From: an uncultured Caryophanales bacterium
Lineage (GTDB): Bacteria > Bacillota_I > Bacilli_A > Acholeplasmatales > Anaeroplasmataceae
Length of the DNA stretch: 64,000 nt
Direction: 5' to 3'
Assembly (NCBI GenBank): GCA_946405105.1
Contig: CAMJFY010000004.1
Location: 1-64,000 of the forward strand
Positions 1 through 9,000 of the stretch are shown piece by piece (within the stretch, counting starts at the first letter, position 1; each line of letters begins with the position of its first letter). A program made the position numbers and the translations under genes. The notes beneath the pieces were generated by a model. It saw only the letters and a list, made by a program, of their open reading frames with translations. It ran no database searches and was not told the origin of the DNA.

Positions 1-2
1 GA

Positions 3-1487
3 AAAGCACAAGGTGGAGCTCCTAAGTCTATGAGACTTATAAATAAAAAGGCAGAACCAGTTGGTTGGGCAGCAGTAGCTAACGCGTTTATTATTCTAAC
101 ATATTATGCAGTAGTATTTGCATGGTGTATTTTAATGTGTTTCTTAGCATATAAATTTGCAACAACTCATACAACTCCAGGTGACATTATCAATTATGGC
201 CTAGGTGAACCAGGAACTGCAAGTGGTTTATGGGCTGAAAGCATAGGTGTTACAGGCGGAACATCATTTGCTGGTGAAGGCGGAAAAATAAGCTTAATTC
301 TATTATTATGTTTAGGTCTAGCTTGGGCATTTATTTATGGCTGTATTAGAAATGGTGTATCTCAAGTTGGTAAAGTTGTTAAATTTACAGTTTTCTTACC
401 AGTTGCGATGTTATTAATCTTAGCAGCAAGAGGATTTATAAATAACCCACATTTAGGAGAAGCATTAGGTGCTCTATTTGTTCCTAAGTGGTCCGAATTT
501 GGAAATGTTAATCTTTGGGTTGCCGCTATGGGTCAATCATTTTATAGTTTATCAATAATGATGGCTATTATGTTTGCATATGGTTCATATTTAAAGAAAA
601 CATCAAATATTGCAGTAGATTCAATTATTATTGCCTTCAGTGATTTAGCAATTTCTGTTTTATCTGGTATTGTATTATTTACTACAATGTATTCAACAGG
701 ACAAACAGTAGATAATATGAGTGCATCAGGTATTTCTACAGCATATATTATTTATCCAACTGCGATTGTTAATTTAACTCCATTTGGAGTAGGTAATGCA
801 ATATTCGGATTTGTATTCTATTTTATGTTATGTACTCTAGCTATAGATTCAGCATTCTCAATTTTAGAAGGTATCGCAGCATCAGTTGCTGATAAATTTA
901 AATTACCAAAGAAGAAGACTACATTAATTATAGCAATAATTGCAGCGCTAATTTCAATAGTATATATAACAGGGGCTGGTGTTGCATACGTAGATATAGT
1001 AGATACTTGGACTAACGCATATTCATTAATTATCATAGGTTTACTTGAAGCATTATTTGTAGGTTGGTTCTTTAAGCCTAAGAAGGTATTAAATGAAATA
1101 AATAAAAACACTGATAAATTCAAAATGCCATCTTGGTGGTTTATAACATCTGTAAAGATATTAGCACCATTAGCATTAGGATTCTTATTTGTATGGCAAT
1201 TTATTGCATTAATTAAGAATGGATTTAGATACGATAAATCATATGATTTAGCGGCAGAAATAATTGCTGGTTGGGTTGTAACTGCATTAGTATTTGCATC
1301 TGGATTTATTATTAAGTTTGTTGTTAAAAAGGTTAAAAATTCAGCTGAAATCGCAGAAGATGAAGCAAATGAATTATCTTGGGATGACCTTGATAAGCAA
1401 GATAAATATGAATGTGAAATAACTACTTTAGTTGAATCAGAGCCTGAAAAGGAAATCGAAAGAGAAGCAGTTGAAGAACCAAAATAA
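3..1487 (+). CDS. NSS-family Na+-dependent amino acid transporter, 3' part
   Basis: Sodium:neurotransmitter-symporter family protein that would import an amino acid or similar solute with Na+. The reading frame is open to the window's left edge (upstream codons read KAQGGAPKS before the track's first Met), so the N-terminal part with the first transmembrane helices and the Na+ site lies outside. About ten hydrophobic helices follow, including the family-like stretch WVAAMGQSFYSLS. The tail after about residue 430 is acidic and cytoplasmic. A strong hairpin terminator follows directly. Family call is from overall sequence resemblance; the substrate cannot be read. Confidence 0.85.
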   Translation, partial: KAQGGAPKSMRLINKKAEPVGWAAVANAFIILTYYAVVFAWCILMCFLAYKFATTHTTPGDIINYGLGEPGTASGLWAESIGVTGGTSFAGEGGKISLILLLCLGLAWAFIYGCIRNGVSQVGKVVKFTVFLPVAMLLILAARGFINNPHLGEALGALFVPKWSEFGNVNLWVAAMGQSFYSLSIMMAIMFAYGSYLKKTSNIAVDSIIIAFSDLAISVLSGIVLFTTMYSTGQTVDNMSASGISTAYIIYPTAIVNLTPFGVGNAIFGFVFYFMLCTLAIDSAFSILEGIAASVADKFKLPKKKTTLIIAIIAALISIVYITGAGVAYVDIVDTWTNAYSLIIIGLLEALFVGWFFKPKKVLNEINKNTDKFKMPSWWFITSVKILAPLALGFLFVWQFIALIKNGFRYDKSYDLAAEIIAGWVVTALVFASGFIIKFVVKKVKNSAEIAEDEANELSWDDLDKQDKYECEITTLVESEPEKEIEREAVEEPK

Positions 1488-1495
1488 TAATTTAA

Positions 1496-1526
1496 GGACA
1501 TATCAGTTTTGATATGTTCTTTTTTT
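1496..1526 (+). terminator. Intrinsic terminator after NSS transporter
   Basis: Perfect 8-bp stem acatatca/tgatatgt (extended by G-T and G-C pairs) with loop gttt, followed at once by a run of T. It lies 9 bases after the transporter stop. Confidence 0.85.
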
Positions 1527-1550
1527 CTTTGAATATTATTCGAAATGAAT

Positions 1551-1570
1551 TATATTTTTATAAAAATATA
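1551..1570. repeat. 20-bp perfect AT-only palindrome upstream of purF-like promoter
   Basis: TATATTTTTATAAAAATATA is a perfect inverted repeat just upstream of the -35 box of the next gene. Being all A/T in AT-rich DNA it may be chance or an UP-like element rather than an operator. Confidence 0.4.
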
Positions 1571-1586
1571 TAGTAAAAATTTGTCT

Positions 1587-1614
1587 TTGATTTAATAAAT
1601 ATATGTAGTATAAT
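1587..1614 (+). promoter_or_regulatory. Sigma-A-type promoter for purF-like gene
   Basis: TTGATT, 16-bp spacer, TATAAT. Transcription would start near 1621, giving a leader of about 20 bases that carries the SD site ggagg before the ATG at 1643. Confidence 0.65.
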
Positions 1615-1642
1615 TATCTTGTATTTTTTGGAGGAATTAATT

Positions 1643-3052
1643 ATGGGTGGTTTTTTTGGTGTAACATCTAAGCATGACTGTGTCTTTGATTTATTCTTCG
1701 GAGTAGACTACCATTCACATTTAGGAACTAGACGTGGTGGTATGGCAGTACTTGGTGAAAATGGCTTCAATAGAGCAATTCACAATATTGAGAATTCACC
1801 ATTTAGAACAAAGTTTGAACGTGATGTATTAGAAATGAAAGGTAATATGGGAATCGGATGTATTTCTGATTATGAACCACAACCTTTAATTGTTAAATCT
1901 CATCATGGTACATATGCGATTGTTACAGTTGGTAAAATTAATAATATTGATGATTTAGAGGAGAAGCTAGTAGAAAATGGTACATCTCATTTCCTAGAAA
2001 TGAGTGGAGGAGATATTAATCCTACTGAGCTTGCCGCAACAATTATTAATCAAAAGGAAAACCTAATTGACGGATTAAAATATGTTCAAGAAATTGTTGA
2101 TGGTTCATTAACAGTATTATTAATGAATGAAAAGGGTCTATATTTATCAAGAGATAAATTTGGTAGAACACCTGCAGTTATCGGAAAGAAAAATGATGGA
2201 AGCTATTGTGTAGCATTCGAATCATTTGCATATTTAAATCTTGGATATAAGCATTATAGAGAACTTGGACCTGGTGAAATTGATTTCGTTTCAGCAGCAG
2301 AAGGTGTAAAGATGCTAGTTGCTCCAGGATTAAAGATGAGAATCTGTACATTCTTATGGGTATATTATGGATATCCTTCATCTTCATATGAAGGCTTATC
2401 AGTAGAAAAGATGAGATATAATTGTGGTAAATATATTGCATCAAGAGATACTGAAACTCCAGATACAGTAGCTGGTGTACCTGATTCAGGTATCGCACAT
2501 GCTATTGGTTATTCAAATCAAAGTGGTATTCCATTCTCAAGACCATTTATCAAATATACTCCAACATGGCCAAGAAGCTTCATGCCAACAATTCAATCTA
2601 AGAGAAATCTAATTGCTAAGATGAAGCTTATACCAGTTCATGATTTAATTGTAGATAAGAAATTATTATTAATAGATGATTCAATTGTTCGTGGTACTCA
2701 AATGAGAGAAACAACTGAATTCTTATATCAAAGTGGTGCTAAAGAGGTTCACATTAGATCTGCATGTCCACCACTACTTTATGGTTGTAAATATTTAAAT
2801 TTCAGCCGTTCTAATTCTGAAATGGAATTAATTACTAGAAAGACTATTCAAAAACTAGAAGGTAATCAAGATCCTGAAACTATTAAGTCATATATTAATC
2901 CAGATGGAGATAAATATAAGGCAATGGTAGAAGAAATTAGAAAAGAATTAAATTTCACATCACTTCAATTCAATAGACTTGATGATTTAAAGAAGGCTTG
3001 TGAAATTGATGAAGATAAGTTATGTACTTATTGCTGGGATGGAAGAGAATAA
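1643..3052 (+). CDS. PurF-like amidophosphoribosyltransferase lacking the N-terminal nucleophile Cys
   Basis: Homologous to glutamine PRPP amidotransferase over its whole length (469 aa). The ATG at 1643 is preferred over the track's TTG because ggagg lies 8 bases upstream. The N-terminus reads MGGFFGV where active PurF has Cys-Gly-(V/I)-(V/F)-Gly, so the Ntn-hydrolase nucleophile is Gly. DYHSHLGTRRGG matches the region of the usual LQHRGQ motif. The PRTase loop LLLIDDSIVRGT is intact. Cysteines in RICTFLW, YGCKYL and the C-terminal LCTYC match the positions of the B. subtilis PurF Fe-S cysteines. No other pur gene is adjacent. It may be an ammonia-dependent enzyme or a paralog with another role; general family call is firm, function is not. 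Confidence 0.85.
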   Translation: MGGFFGVTSKHDCVFDLFFGVDYHSHLGTRRGGMAVLGENGFNRAIHNIENSPFRTKFERDVLEMKGNMGIGCISDYEPQPLIVKSHHGTYAIVTVGKINNIDDLEEKLVENGTSHFLEMSGGDINPTELAATIINQKENLIDGLKYVQEIVDGSLTVLLMNEKGLYLSRDKFGRTPAVIGKKNDGSYCVAFESFAYLNLGYKHYRELGPGEIDFVSAAEGVKMLVAPGLKMRICTFLWVYYGYPSSSYEGLSVEKMRYNCGKYIASRDTETPDTVAGVPDSGIAHAIGYSNQSGIPFSRPFIKYTPTWPRSFMPTIQSKRNLIAKMKLIPVHDLIVDKKLLLIDDSIVRGTQMRETTEFLYQSGAKEVHIRSACPPLLYGCKYLNFSRSNSEMELITRKTIQKLEGNQDPETIKSYINPDGDKYKAMVEEIRKELNFTSLQFNRLDDLKKACEIDEDKLCTYCWDGRE

Positions 3053-3062
3053 GAATGATAGA

Positions 3063-3085
3063 AGGGCTATTTTCTAGCCCTTTTT
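3063..3085 (+). terminator. Intrinsic terminator after purF-like gene
   Basis: Stem agggcta/tagccct with loop ttttc and a T run. It overlaps the end of the convergent radical SAM gene, whose TAG stop lies in the 3' arm. Confidence 0.85.
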
Positions 3086-4669
3086 AATTTCTATTATTTT
3101 CTTTTCATTTGCTTTATAGATAGCTATTATATATGTATCTAAAAGAGGTATAACCATTGAATATTTATATAAATTATCTAGTGTGTCATTTAATAATCCT
3201 TTTTCAAATAATTCTCTAATTACTTTATTCTTATCTTTAGAATTTAACGCTTCATCCCACCAAGCCTTAGGCTTTAAATTAAAATGATTTAAATAATCTA
3301 TAATTATAGATTTATGAAATTCTTTATAATATGATTTAACTTTTACAAAATCATCAATTGTTTTAAATAAATGTTCTAATGTTTTATGCTTGAAATCTTT
3401 TTTACCTAATTCATTAAAGAATAAGAAAGGATTCTTTTCGTTATCTAATACAATCATCATTGTATTTCTCATTAAATAGCTATTGTAATAGCTTTCAAAA
3501 GAATCTTCAGCGTAGTGGATATTTTCTATATCTTTTTCGCTTAAATAATCATTAGATACTATTTCATATGGTGCATTTTTATCCCAAATATATCCATATA
3601 AAGTAGCTTCATTATATAATCTTGTACCATGAAGTAGCTTTAAAAATCCTAGTTGTAATTCTTTAGGTCTTAAAGATACACAATCATTAAATGTTTTCAT
3701 AAAAGAAGAATAGTCTTCTTTAGGTAGACCTGCAATTAAATCTAGATGTAAATCTATTATATTTGCATCTTGGATTTTTATGATATTTGAAAATAATAAT
3801 TCATTGTTTTGAATTCTTCCTACAGCTAGATTAGCTTCTATATTTGTAGATTGGATTCCTATTTCAAATCTTATTAAATTTTTTGGCGCTTTTTTATTAA
3901 TATAATCAATATATTCAGGCTTTAATAAATCTCCTGTTATTTCAAATTGGTATGATTCATTTTCTTTATGATTTTCTATAATAAAATCGATTAAATCAAT
4001 GAATTTCTTATTAGCATTAAAGGTTCTATCTAAAAACTTGAATACTCTTGCACCTTTAGATTGTAAATATATGATTTGTTTTTTAATTTCCTCAACATCA
4101 AAAAATCTTATTTTATTATCTAATGATGCCATACAATAACCACATTTATATGGACAACCTCTAGATGTCTCTAAATAAACAACTTTATTATGTAAGTCAT
4201 CTAATAAATCATAAGCCATTTTTATTTTAGATAAATCAACTAATTTATCATATGTAAATCCATGATTATAATATAGATTAGGTGTTTTATTTAATTCATA
4301 TTTATTATCTAAATATGATAGAAGAAGATGGAAAGCTTCTTCACCTTCATTTTTTATTACATAATCACAAATATTATTATCAATATAATCATATGCGTTA
4401 TATGATACTTCAGGTCCACCTAATACAATTACTTTATTATGATTCATTTTATTTAATATATTTTTTATTATTTCAATATTCCAGATATAGCATGAAAAGG
4501 CGATGACATCATAATTAGAATTGTTAATATAATTAACAATATTAGAGATATCATCTTTGATAGTGAATTCTTTAATATCAGTATCATATGTAGTATTCTT
4601 TTTTAATAATCTAATTGCTAAATTAGGATGTATATATTTAGCATTTATTCCTACTAGTAAAGCCTTCAT
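3074..4669 (-). CDS. B12-binding domain radical SAM protein (DUF4080-like)
   Basis: N-terminal Rossmann-like B12-binding domain (MKALLVGINAKYIHPNLA, then VIVLGGPEVSYN) followed by a radical SAM core with TSRGCPYKCGYC, the CxxxCxxC [4Fe-4S] ligand motif. The C-terminal part resembles the DUF4080 extension seen in this family in clostridia and bacilli. The canonical B12 lower-ligand motif DxHxxG is not evident, so cobalamin binding is uncertain. The second Met of the track ORF (4669) is preferred because ggtgat sits just before it; the first ATG (4681) has no SD site. Stands alone. Substrate unknown; such enzymes modify tRNA, lipids or small molecules. Confidence 0.8.
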   Translation of the reverse strand: MKALLVGINAKYIHPNLAIRLLKKNTTYDTDIKEFTIKDDISNIVNYINNSNYDVIAFSCYIWNIEIIKNILNKMNHNKVIVLGGPEVSYNAYDYIDNNICDYVIKNEGEEAFHLLLSYLDNKYELNKTPNLYYNHGFTYDKLVDLSKIKMAYDLLDDLHNKVVYLETSRGCPYKCGYCMASLDNKIRFFDVEEIKKQIIYLQSKGARVFKFLDRTFNANKKFIDLIDFIIENHKENESYQFEITGDLLKPEYIDYINKKAPKNLIRFEIGIQSTNIEANLAVGRIQNNELLFSNIIKIQDANIIDLHLDLIAGLPKEDYSSFMKTFNDCVSLRPKELQLGFLKLLHGTRLYNEATLYGYIWDKNAPYEIVSNDYLSEKDIENIHYAEDSFESYYNSYLMRNTMMIVLDNEKNPFLFFNELGKKDFKHKTLEHLFKTIDDFVKVKSYYKEFHKSIIIDYLNHFNLKPKAWWDEALNSKDKNKVIRELFEKGLLNDTLDNLYKYSMVIPLLDTYIIAIYKANEKKIIEIKKG

Positions 4670-4688
4670 GAATATCACCATTATTATT

Positions 4689-4705
4689 TTATCATATTAT
4701 GATAA
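4689..4705. promoter_or_regulatory. Palindrome TTATCATA-T-TATGATAA
   Basis: Perfect 8+1+8 inverted repeat between the divergent radical SAM gene and mntP, just upstream of the mntP -35 box. A very similar palindrome lies before plsX at 19951. It may be an operator; chance is possible in AT-rich DNA. Confidence 0.35.
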
Positions 4706-4713
4706 TTTTTTTC

Positions 4714-4742
4714 TTGAAAAACATAATCAATAATTATATAAT
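4714..4742 (+). promoter_or_regulatory. Promoter of the mntP riboswitch transcript
   Basis: TTGAAA, 17-bp spacer, TATAAT, placing the start of transcription just before the riboswitch P1 stem. Confidence 0.75.
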
Positions 4743-4747
4743 CAATT

Positions 4748-4868
4748 CGTACTCATAAGGGAGTAGTTCGCTAGATATAGTTGTTGGCCTACATAATGGT
4801 TAATCCAGGTTCAACATTAAAGAACGAGACTTATGCCTTTTTGGCATAGGTCTCTTTATTTTTCTAAG
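4748..4868 (+). promoter_or_regulatory. yybP-ykoY (Mn2+) riboswitch with overlapping terminator
   Basis: Conserved AAGGGAGTAG segment near the 5' side and ACGAGAC near the 3' side, as in the yybP-ykoY manganese riboswitch class. P1 is CATAAG (4754-4759) with CTTATG (4830-4835). The 3' arm of P1 is also part of a 12-bp terminator stem, gagacttatgcc/ggcataggtctc (4826-4854, loop ttttt), followed by a T-rich run. P1 and the terminator are therefore mutually exclusive, which fits a Mn2+-activated transcriptional ON switch. The gene downstream is mntP, the classical target of this class. Confidence 0.88.
4826..4864 (+). terminator. Riboswitch-controlled terminator before mntP
   Basis: 12-bp stem with one G-U pair, five-base T loop and tttattttt tail. 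It shares bases 4830-4835 with riboswitch P1. Confidence 0.85.
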
Positions 4869-4886
4869 GGGAAAGGGAAAAATAAT

Positions 4887-5519
4887 ATGACACCACAAAT
4901 AATATTACAGATTGTGCTATTAGGCATAGCACTATCAATGGATGCCTTCGCAGTATCAGTAACTGATGGTTTAACATATACTGATATTAATAAAAAGAAG
5001 TCATTCTTTATTGCTGGAGTATTTGGCTTCATGCAGGCTTTAATGCCATTAATCGGATTCTGGCTTGTTGAGATTATCTCTATGATCGTTGGTGAAAACG
5101 GAGGAGAATCAGCAGGAAAGATTATGTCTGATGTAGTATCTTGGGTAGCATTCGCACTATTAATGTTTATTGGTGTCAAGATGCTAATTGAGGGTATAAT
5201 GGACATAAAGAAGCCAGAAGAAGAAAAGGATTGTAAGAAATTTAGTATAAAGGAAGTTCTATATTTTGGATTCGCAACTGCAATTGATGCATTAGGAACA
5301 GGAGTAGCACTTCATTCTGGCATTTCAACTAATTATACTATTTGGCTTCATGTATCAATTATTATGGTAATTACATTTGGTATTTCCTTAATTGGCTTAT
5401 TTCTTGGTAATAGAATTGAAAAGCTTCTTAAGGGCAAATATGAGATTACGGCAATCATTGGTGGTACAATATTAATCATATTAGCTATATGGATTATAGT
5501 AAGCCATTATTTTGGATAG
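4887..5519 (+). CDS. mntP: Manganese efflux pump MntP
   Basis: Six-helix inner-membrane Mn2+ exporter of the MntP (DUF204) family, 210 aa. Two family-typical acidic membrane motifs are visible: ALSMDAFAVSVTDG near residue 18 and FATAIDALGTGVAL in the second half. The ATG at 4887 is chosen over the track start at 4833 because the latter lies inside the terminator hairpin and aaggggaaaggg precedes 4887. It lies directly downstream of the Mn2+ riboswitch, so expression should rise with excess manganese. Confidence 0.93.
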   Translation: MTPQIILQIVLLGIALSMDAFAVSVTDGLTYTDINKKKSFFIAGVFGFMQALMPLIGFWLVEIISMIVGENGGESAGKIMSDVVSWVAFALLMFIGVKMLIEGIMDIKKPEEEKDCKKFSIKEVLYFGFATAIDALGTGVALHSGISTNYTIWLHVSIIMVITFGISLIGLFLGNRIEKLLKGKYEITAIIGGTILIILAIWIIVSHYFG

Positions 5520-5549
5520 GAAAAAATAGCTTTTATTATTTAAAAATTG

Positions 5550-5558
5550 TGCTATAAT
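5550..5558 (+). promoter_or_regulatory. Extended -10 promoter
   Basis: TGcTATAAT extended -10 element, part of TGTGcTATAAT; no good -35 box. It drives the small membrane protein gene. Confidence 0.6.
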
Positions 5559-5591
5559 AGTCTTTGTATATTTTATAGGAGGGATAAAATT

Positions 5592-5996
5592 ATGGATGAG
5601 AATAAGAATCAAAATGAAGAAGTAAAAACAGAAGTAGTTGATAATAAAAATGGAGAGAAGAAATATAATGAAAAGAATTTAACATTCTCTATTATATTAG
5701 CTGCAATTATTTTAGGTATTATTATATTACATAAAATTTTAGAAGCAATTTCAGGAGCTGTTGGATTTGGTAATCTACCTTGGTTATTAATTAATATTGT
5801 TTGTGCTGCAGGAGCTATCGCTGTTGCAGCAATTGGAGGTTTATTCTTCTTCAAGGTAACAATGGATAAATTAAAAAAGGATATTCCAAGCTTCGTTGTT
5901 AGCTTAGCTGCTTTTGCTGTATCAACAGTTTATTCTATTATATGGACAGTTCATATGATAATAAATTTAGTTGGTTGTATCCAAGGAAATTTATAA
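5592..5996 (+). CDS. Small membrane protein of unknown function
   Basis: 134 aa. Charged, Lys/Glu/Asn-rich cytoplasmic N-terminus of about 30 residues followed by three hydrophobic segments (about 32-52, 62-82, 97-125). The ATG at 5592 is used because gaggga precedes it and the promoter lies inside the longer track ORF. It has its own promoter and terminator, so it is monocistronic. I do not recognise a family. The gene at 53020 has a similar plan (acidic/Lys-rich head, then helices), but I cannot show homology. Confidence 0.7.
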   Translation: MDENKNQNEEVKTEVVDNKNGEKKYNEKNLTFSIILAAIILGIIILHKILEAISGAVGFGNLPWLLINIVCAAGAIAVAAIGGLFFFKVTMDKLKKDIPSFVVSLAAFAVSTVYSIIWTVHMIINLVGCIQGNL

Positions 5997-6004
5997 TTGA
6001 TTTA

Positions 6005-6030
6005 AACTAGAGTTTTGCTCTAGTTTTTTT
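6005..6030 (+). terminator. Intrinsic terminator
   Basis: Stem aactagag/ctctagtt, loop ttttg, then a T run. Confidence 0.85.
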
Positions 6031-6087
6031 CTTGCATAAAGGACGTTAATTATATATAATTAAATTGCGAAAACGAGGAAAAAGAAA

Positions 6088-9000
6088 ATGAAAATAAAAA
6101 GAAAATTAATCTTTTTAGGATTATTATCAGCAGTTTTTTTATTTGCAGGCTGTGAAAATAAGAATAAAAAAGAAGATACTAATCCAGATACAAATAAAAT
6201 AGTAGAGGAAGATGTTTTTTATCAAGTGTCTTTTGATACTGATGGTGGTTCAAATATTATGCCTCAATCTATTAAAAATGGAAATAAAGTAACAAGACCT
6301 GATGATCCAACAAAAACAGGAGTATTAGGTCATACATATACATTTGTTGGATGGTATAAAGATAGATCATATACAGAAGAATTTGATTTTAATTTGCCAA
6401 TAACAGTTGAAACAACAATTTATGCTAAATGGTATGATTCAATCAATATTTATACTATAAGATTTGAATCAAATGGAGGATCTATCGTTCCTTCTGTAAC
6501 AAGCATGTATGATCAAAAAATTACAAGACCTACTGATCCTACAAAACAGGGTGATGAAACTACTAGATATGTATTTGGTGGTTGGTATAAAGATGAAGGA
6601 TTACAAACAGCATTTGATTTTGAAAATGATACCATTAAAGAATCATTAATTTTATATGCTAAGTGGAATCAAACTGATAAAGTATCTGTTATATTTGAAA
6701 CTAATGGAGGTTCATCAGTTTCAACTCTATTAGTATTCCCAGGTGAAAAGGTTACAAAGCCAGAAGACCCTTCTAAAACTGCAACAGCAGCAACATCATA
6801 TACATTTGCAGGCTGGTATAAAGATTCAGGATTCCAAACAGCATTTGATTTTGAAAATGATACAATTACAGGAACTACAACTTTATATGCAAAGTGGGAT
6901 GCAATAAATAAATATACAGTAACATTTGATTCTAAAGGTGGAACTGAAGTAGCATCACAAACTGTATTAGAAGGAGAGCTATTAACAAAGCCTACTGATC
7001 CAACAAAGAAATCAGATACAGAAATTTATGTATTTGCAGGTTGGTATGAAAATGAATTATATAATAATTTATTTGATTTTGAAAATGATACAATTGGAGA
7101 ATCAATAATTTTATATGCAAAATGGGAAGTTGCTGAGACAATTACAGTTACATATCATAAGGGAAGCTTTGATGATAACCAAATTATAGGTACACAAAAA
7201 ATATTAAAATCTAATGATTTATTATATTCACAGCTAGAAGCACCAGGATTAACAGATTATAGATTTGTTAAATTTATGATGAAAACATCAAGTGGTGAAT
7301 TTGATTTTTCTAATTATGCGAGTGTTATAAGAGCAAATTCAGATAGAGATATATTCGTAGAATATGAATTTATTGATCGTAATTCAGTTGCTAATGTAAC
7401 TCCAGGAGAGTCTTCATTATATGGTATGGATTATTTAAATTTTGGAACTGCAGAACAACAAGCTAATTTCTATCAAGCTGGATATGTTACTGGTAAGATA
7501 GGCGATTTCAAGCAATATGAAAATACATCTGCATATGTTCAAGTATCTACCGCAGAACAATTAATTCAAGCATTAGAAAATGCTCAAAATACATATACAT
7601 CTCAATATGAATTACATTTAAATGATACATTAACTACTCAACAAACAAATGAATTAGCTAGTTTATTAACAACAAGAAATCAATTGATAACTGATGGAAC
7701 AACAACACTTACACCAACAACTGGTGATTATACAGAAGCACAATTGATTGCTGATTTAAATGAATTAAATAATAATAGAAATAATAACAATTCTACATGG
7801 AAGAAAGAAAATCCATTTAGAATGCAATTAGAAGCATATGTAAATCATTATTTAAGAACAACTATTAATCAAGCATTAACTAAAGCCCAAACAGTTCATG
7901 TTATTGAAATAACAAATGACATTGATTTAGGATATTATAAGCTTTCAGCAGCTGCGAAGGCATCTTCAATAGTATCAAGTTTTTCTTCAAAATATGATAC
8001 AGTAATAGCTAATGGTACTGCAGGATTCTATGTATCATCAATGCTAAAAGAATATGGTGTTTCTCAAATTAATATTTCAAGAAGTACTAATTTATTAATT
8101 TATTCAAAGAATGGTGCTAAGCTTACTCATGGTGGCTTTAAGGTAACATCATGTGATAGAGTTGTATTTAGAAATCTAGAAATGGATGAATTATGGCAAT
8201 GGGAAGATTCAGCAAGCACTACACCTAATTTCACAGTAGGAGATATGGATGTCTTTGGATGGGCATATTTCAAGATTTCATTCTGTGGATATATTTGGAT
8301 TGACCATTGTACATTTGGTAAAGCATATGATGGTATAATTGATGTTTCTAATCCATATTTCTATTCATATGGTACTGCATCAAGTGCTCCATATGGAAAG
8401 CCAGCAGAATATGATGAAGAAGATTCTTCAGGAGTTCATATTTCTAATTGTAAATTCCAATCTGGTTCTGATTCAGAAGATGGTTATTTATATAAGATGA
8501 TGGCTGAAATAGAAGAAGATTATCAAAAATCATTAACTGATACTGATTATGCAGTTAAATGCTTATATTATAAGAAGCTAAGAGATGTATATAAATTAAC
8601 ATTTGAAGAAATTTTATATGGTATAGCTATTCCTCATAAGAAAGCATTCTTATTAGGAGATTCAAGCGAAAGTAAAAAGGCAGCTACTTACCATTACAAT
8701 CAACATTTAAAGGTATCTTTAGCTAATAATATCATTATTGATATTGAAGATAGAATACCTAATGTTAGAGGCGGTATTGCATATTTATATAATACAGTAG
8801 TAGATAATTCAAGATATTATAAATATAGACAAATTCTAATCAGCAAGGGTGCTAAAAACATTTCAGCAATTAATTCTAAATATAAGCTAGCATTAGTATC
8901 TCAAGGTATCCTTGGTGGATATGGAGCTTCAATATATGCTGAAAACTGCATCTTTATTGGAATTGAATCTCTAGTTAAGAATAATAATAAAGAATATGAT

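Noticed and set aside
818-1501. Minus-strand 227-aa ORF under the NSS transporter
   Set aside because: Shadow of the transporter frame; low-complexity Ser/Asn/Ile content and no SD.
1551-1570. AT-only palindrome as a PurR-type operator
   Set aside because: It does not resemble a PurR box and consists only of A/T; retained only as a repeat.
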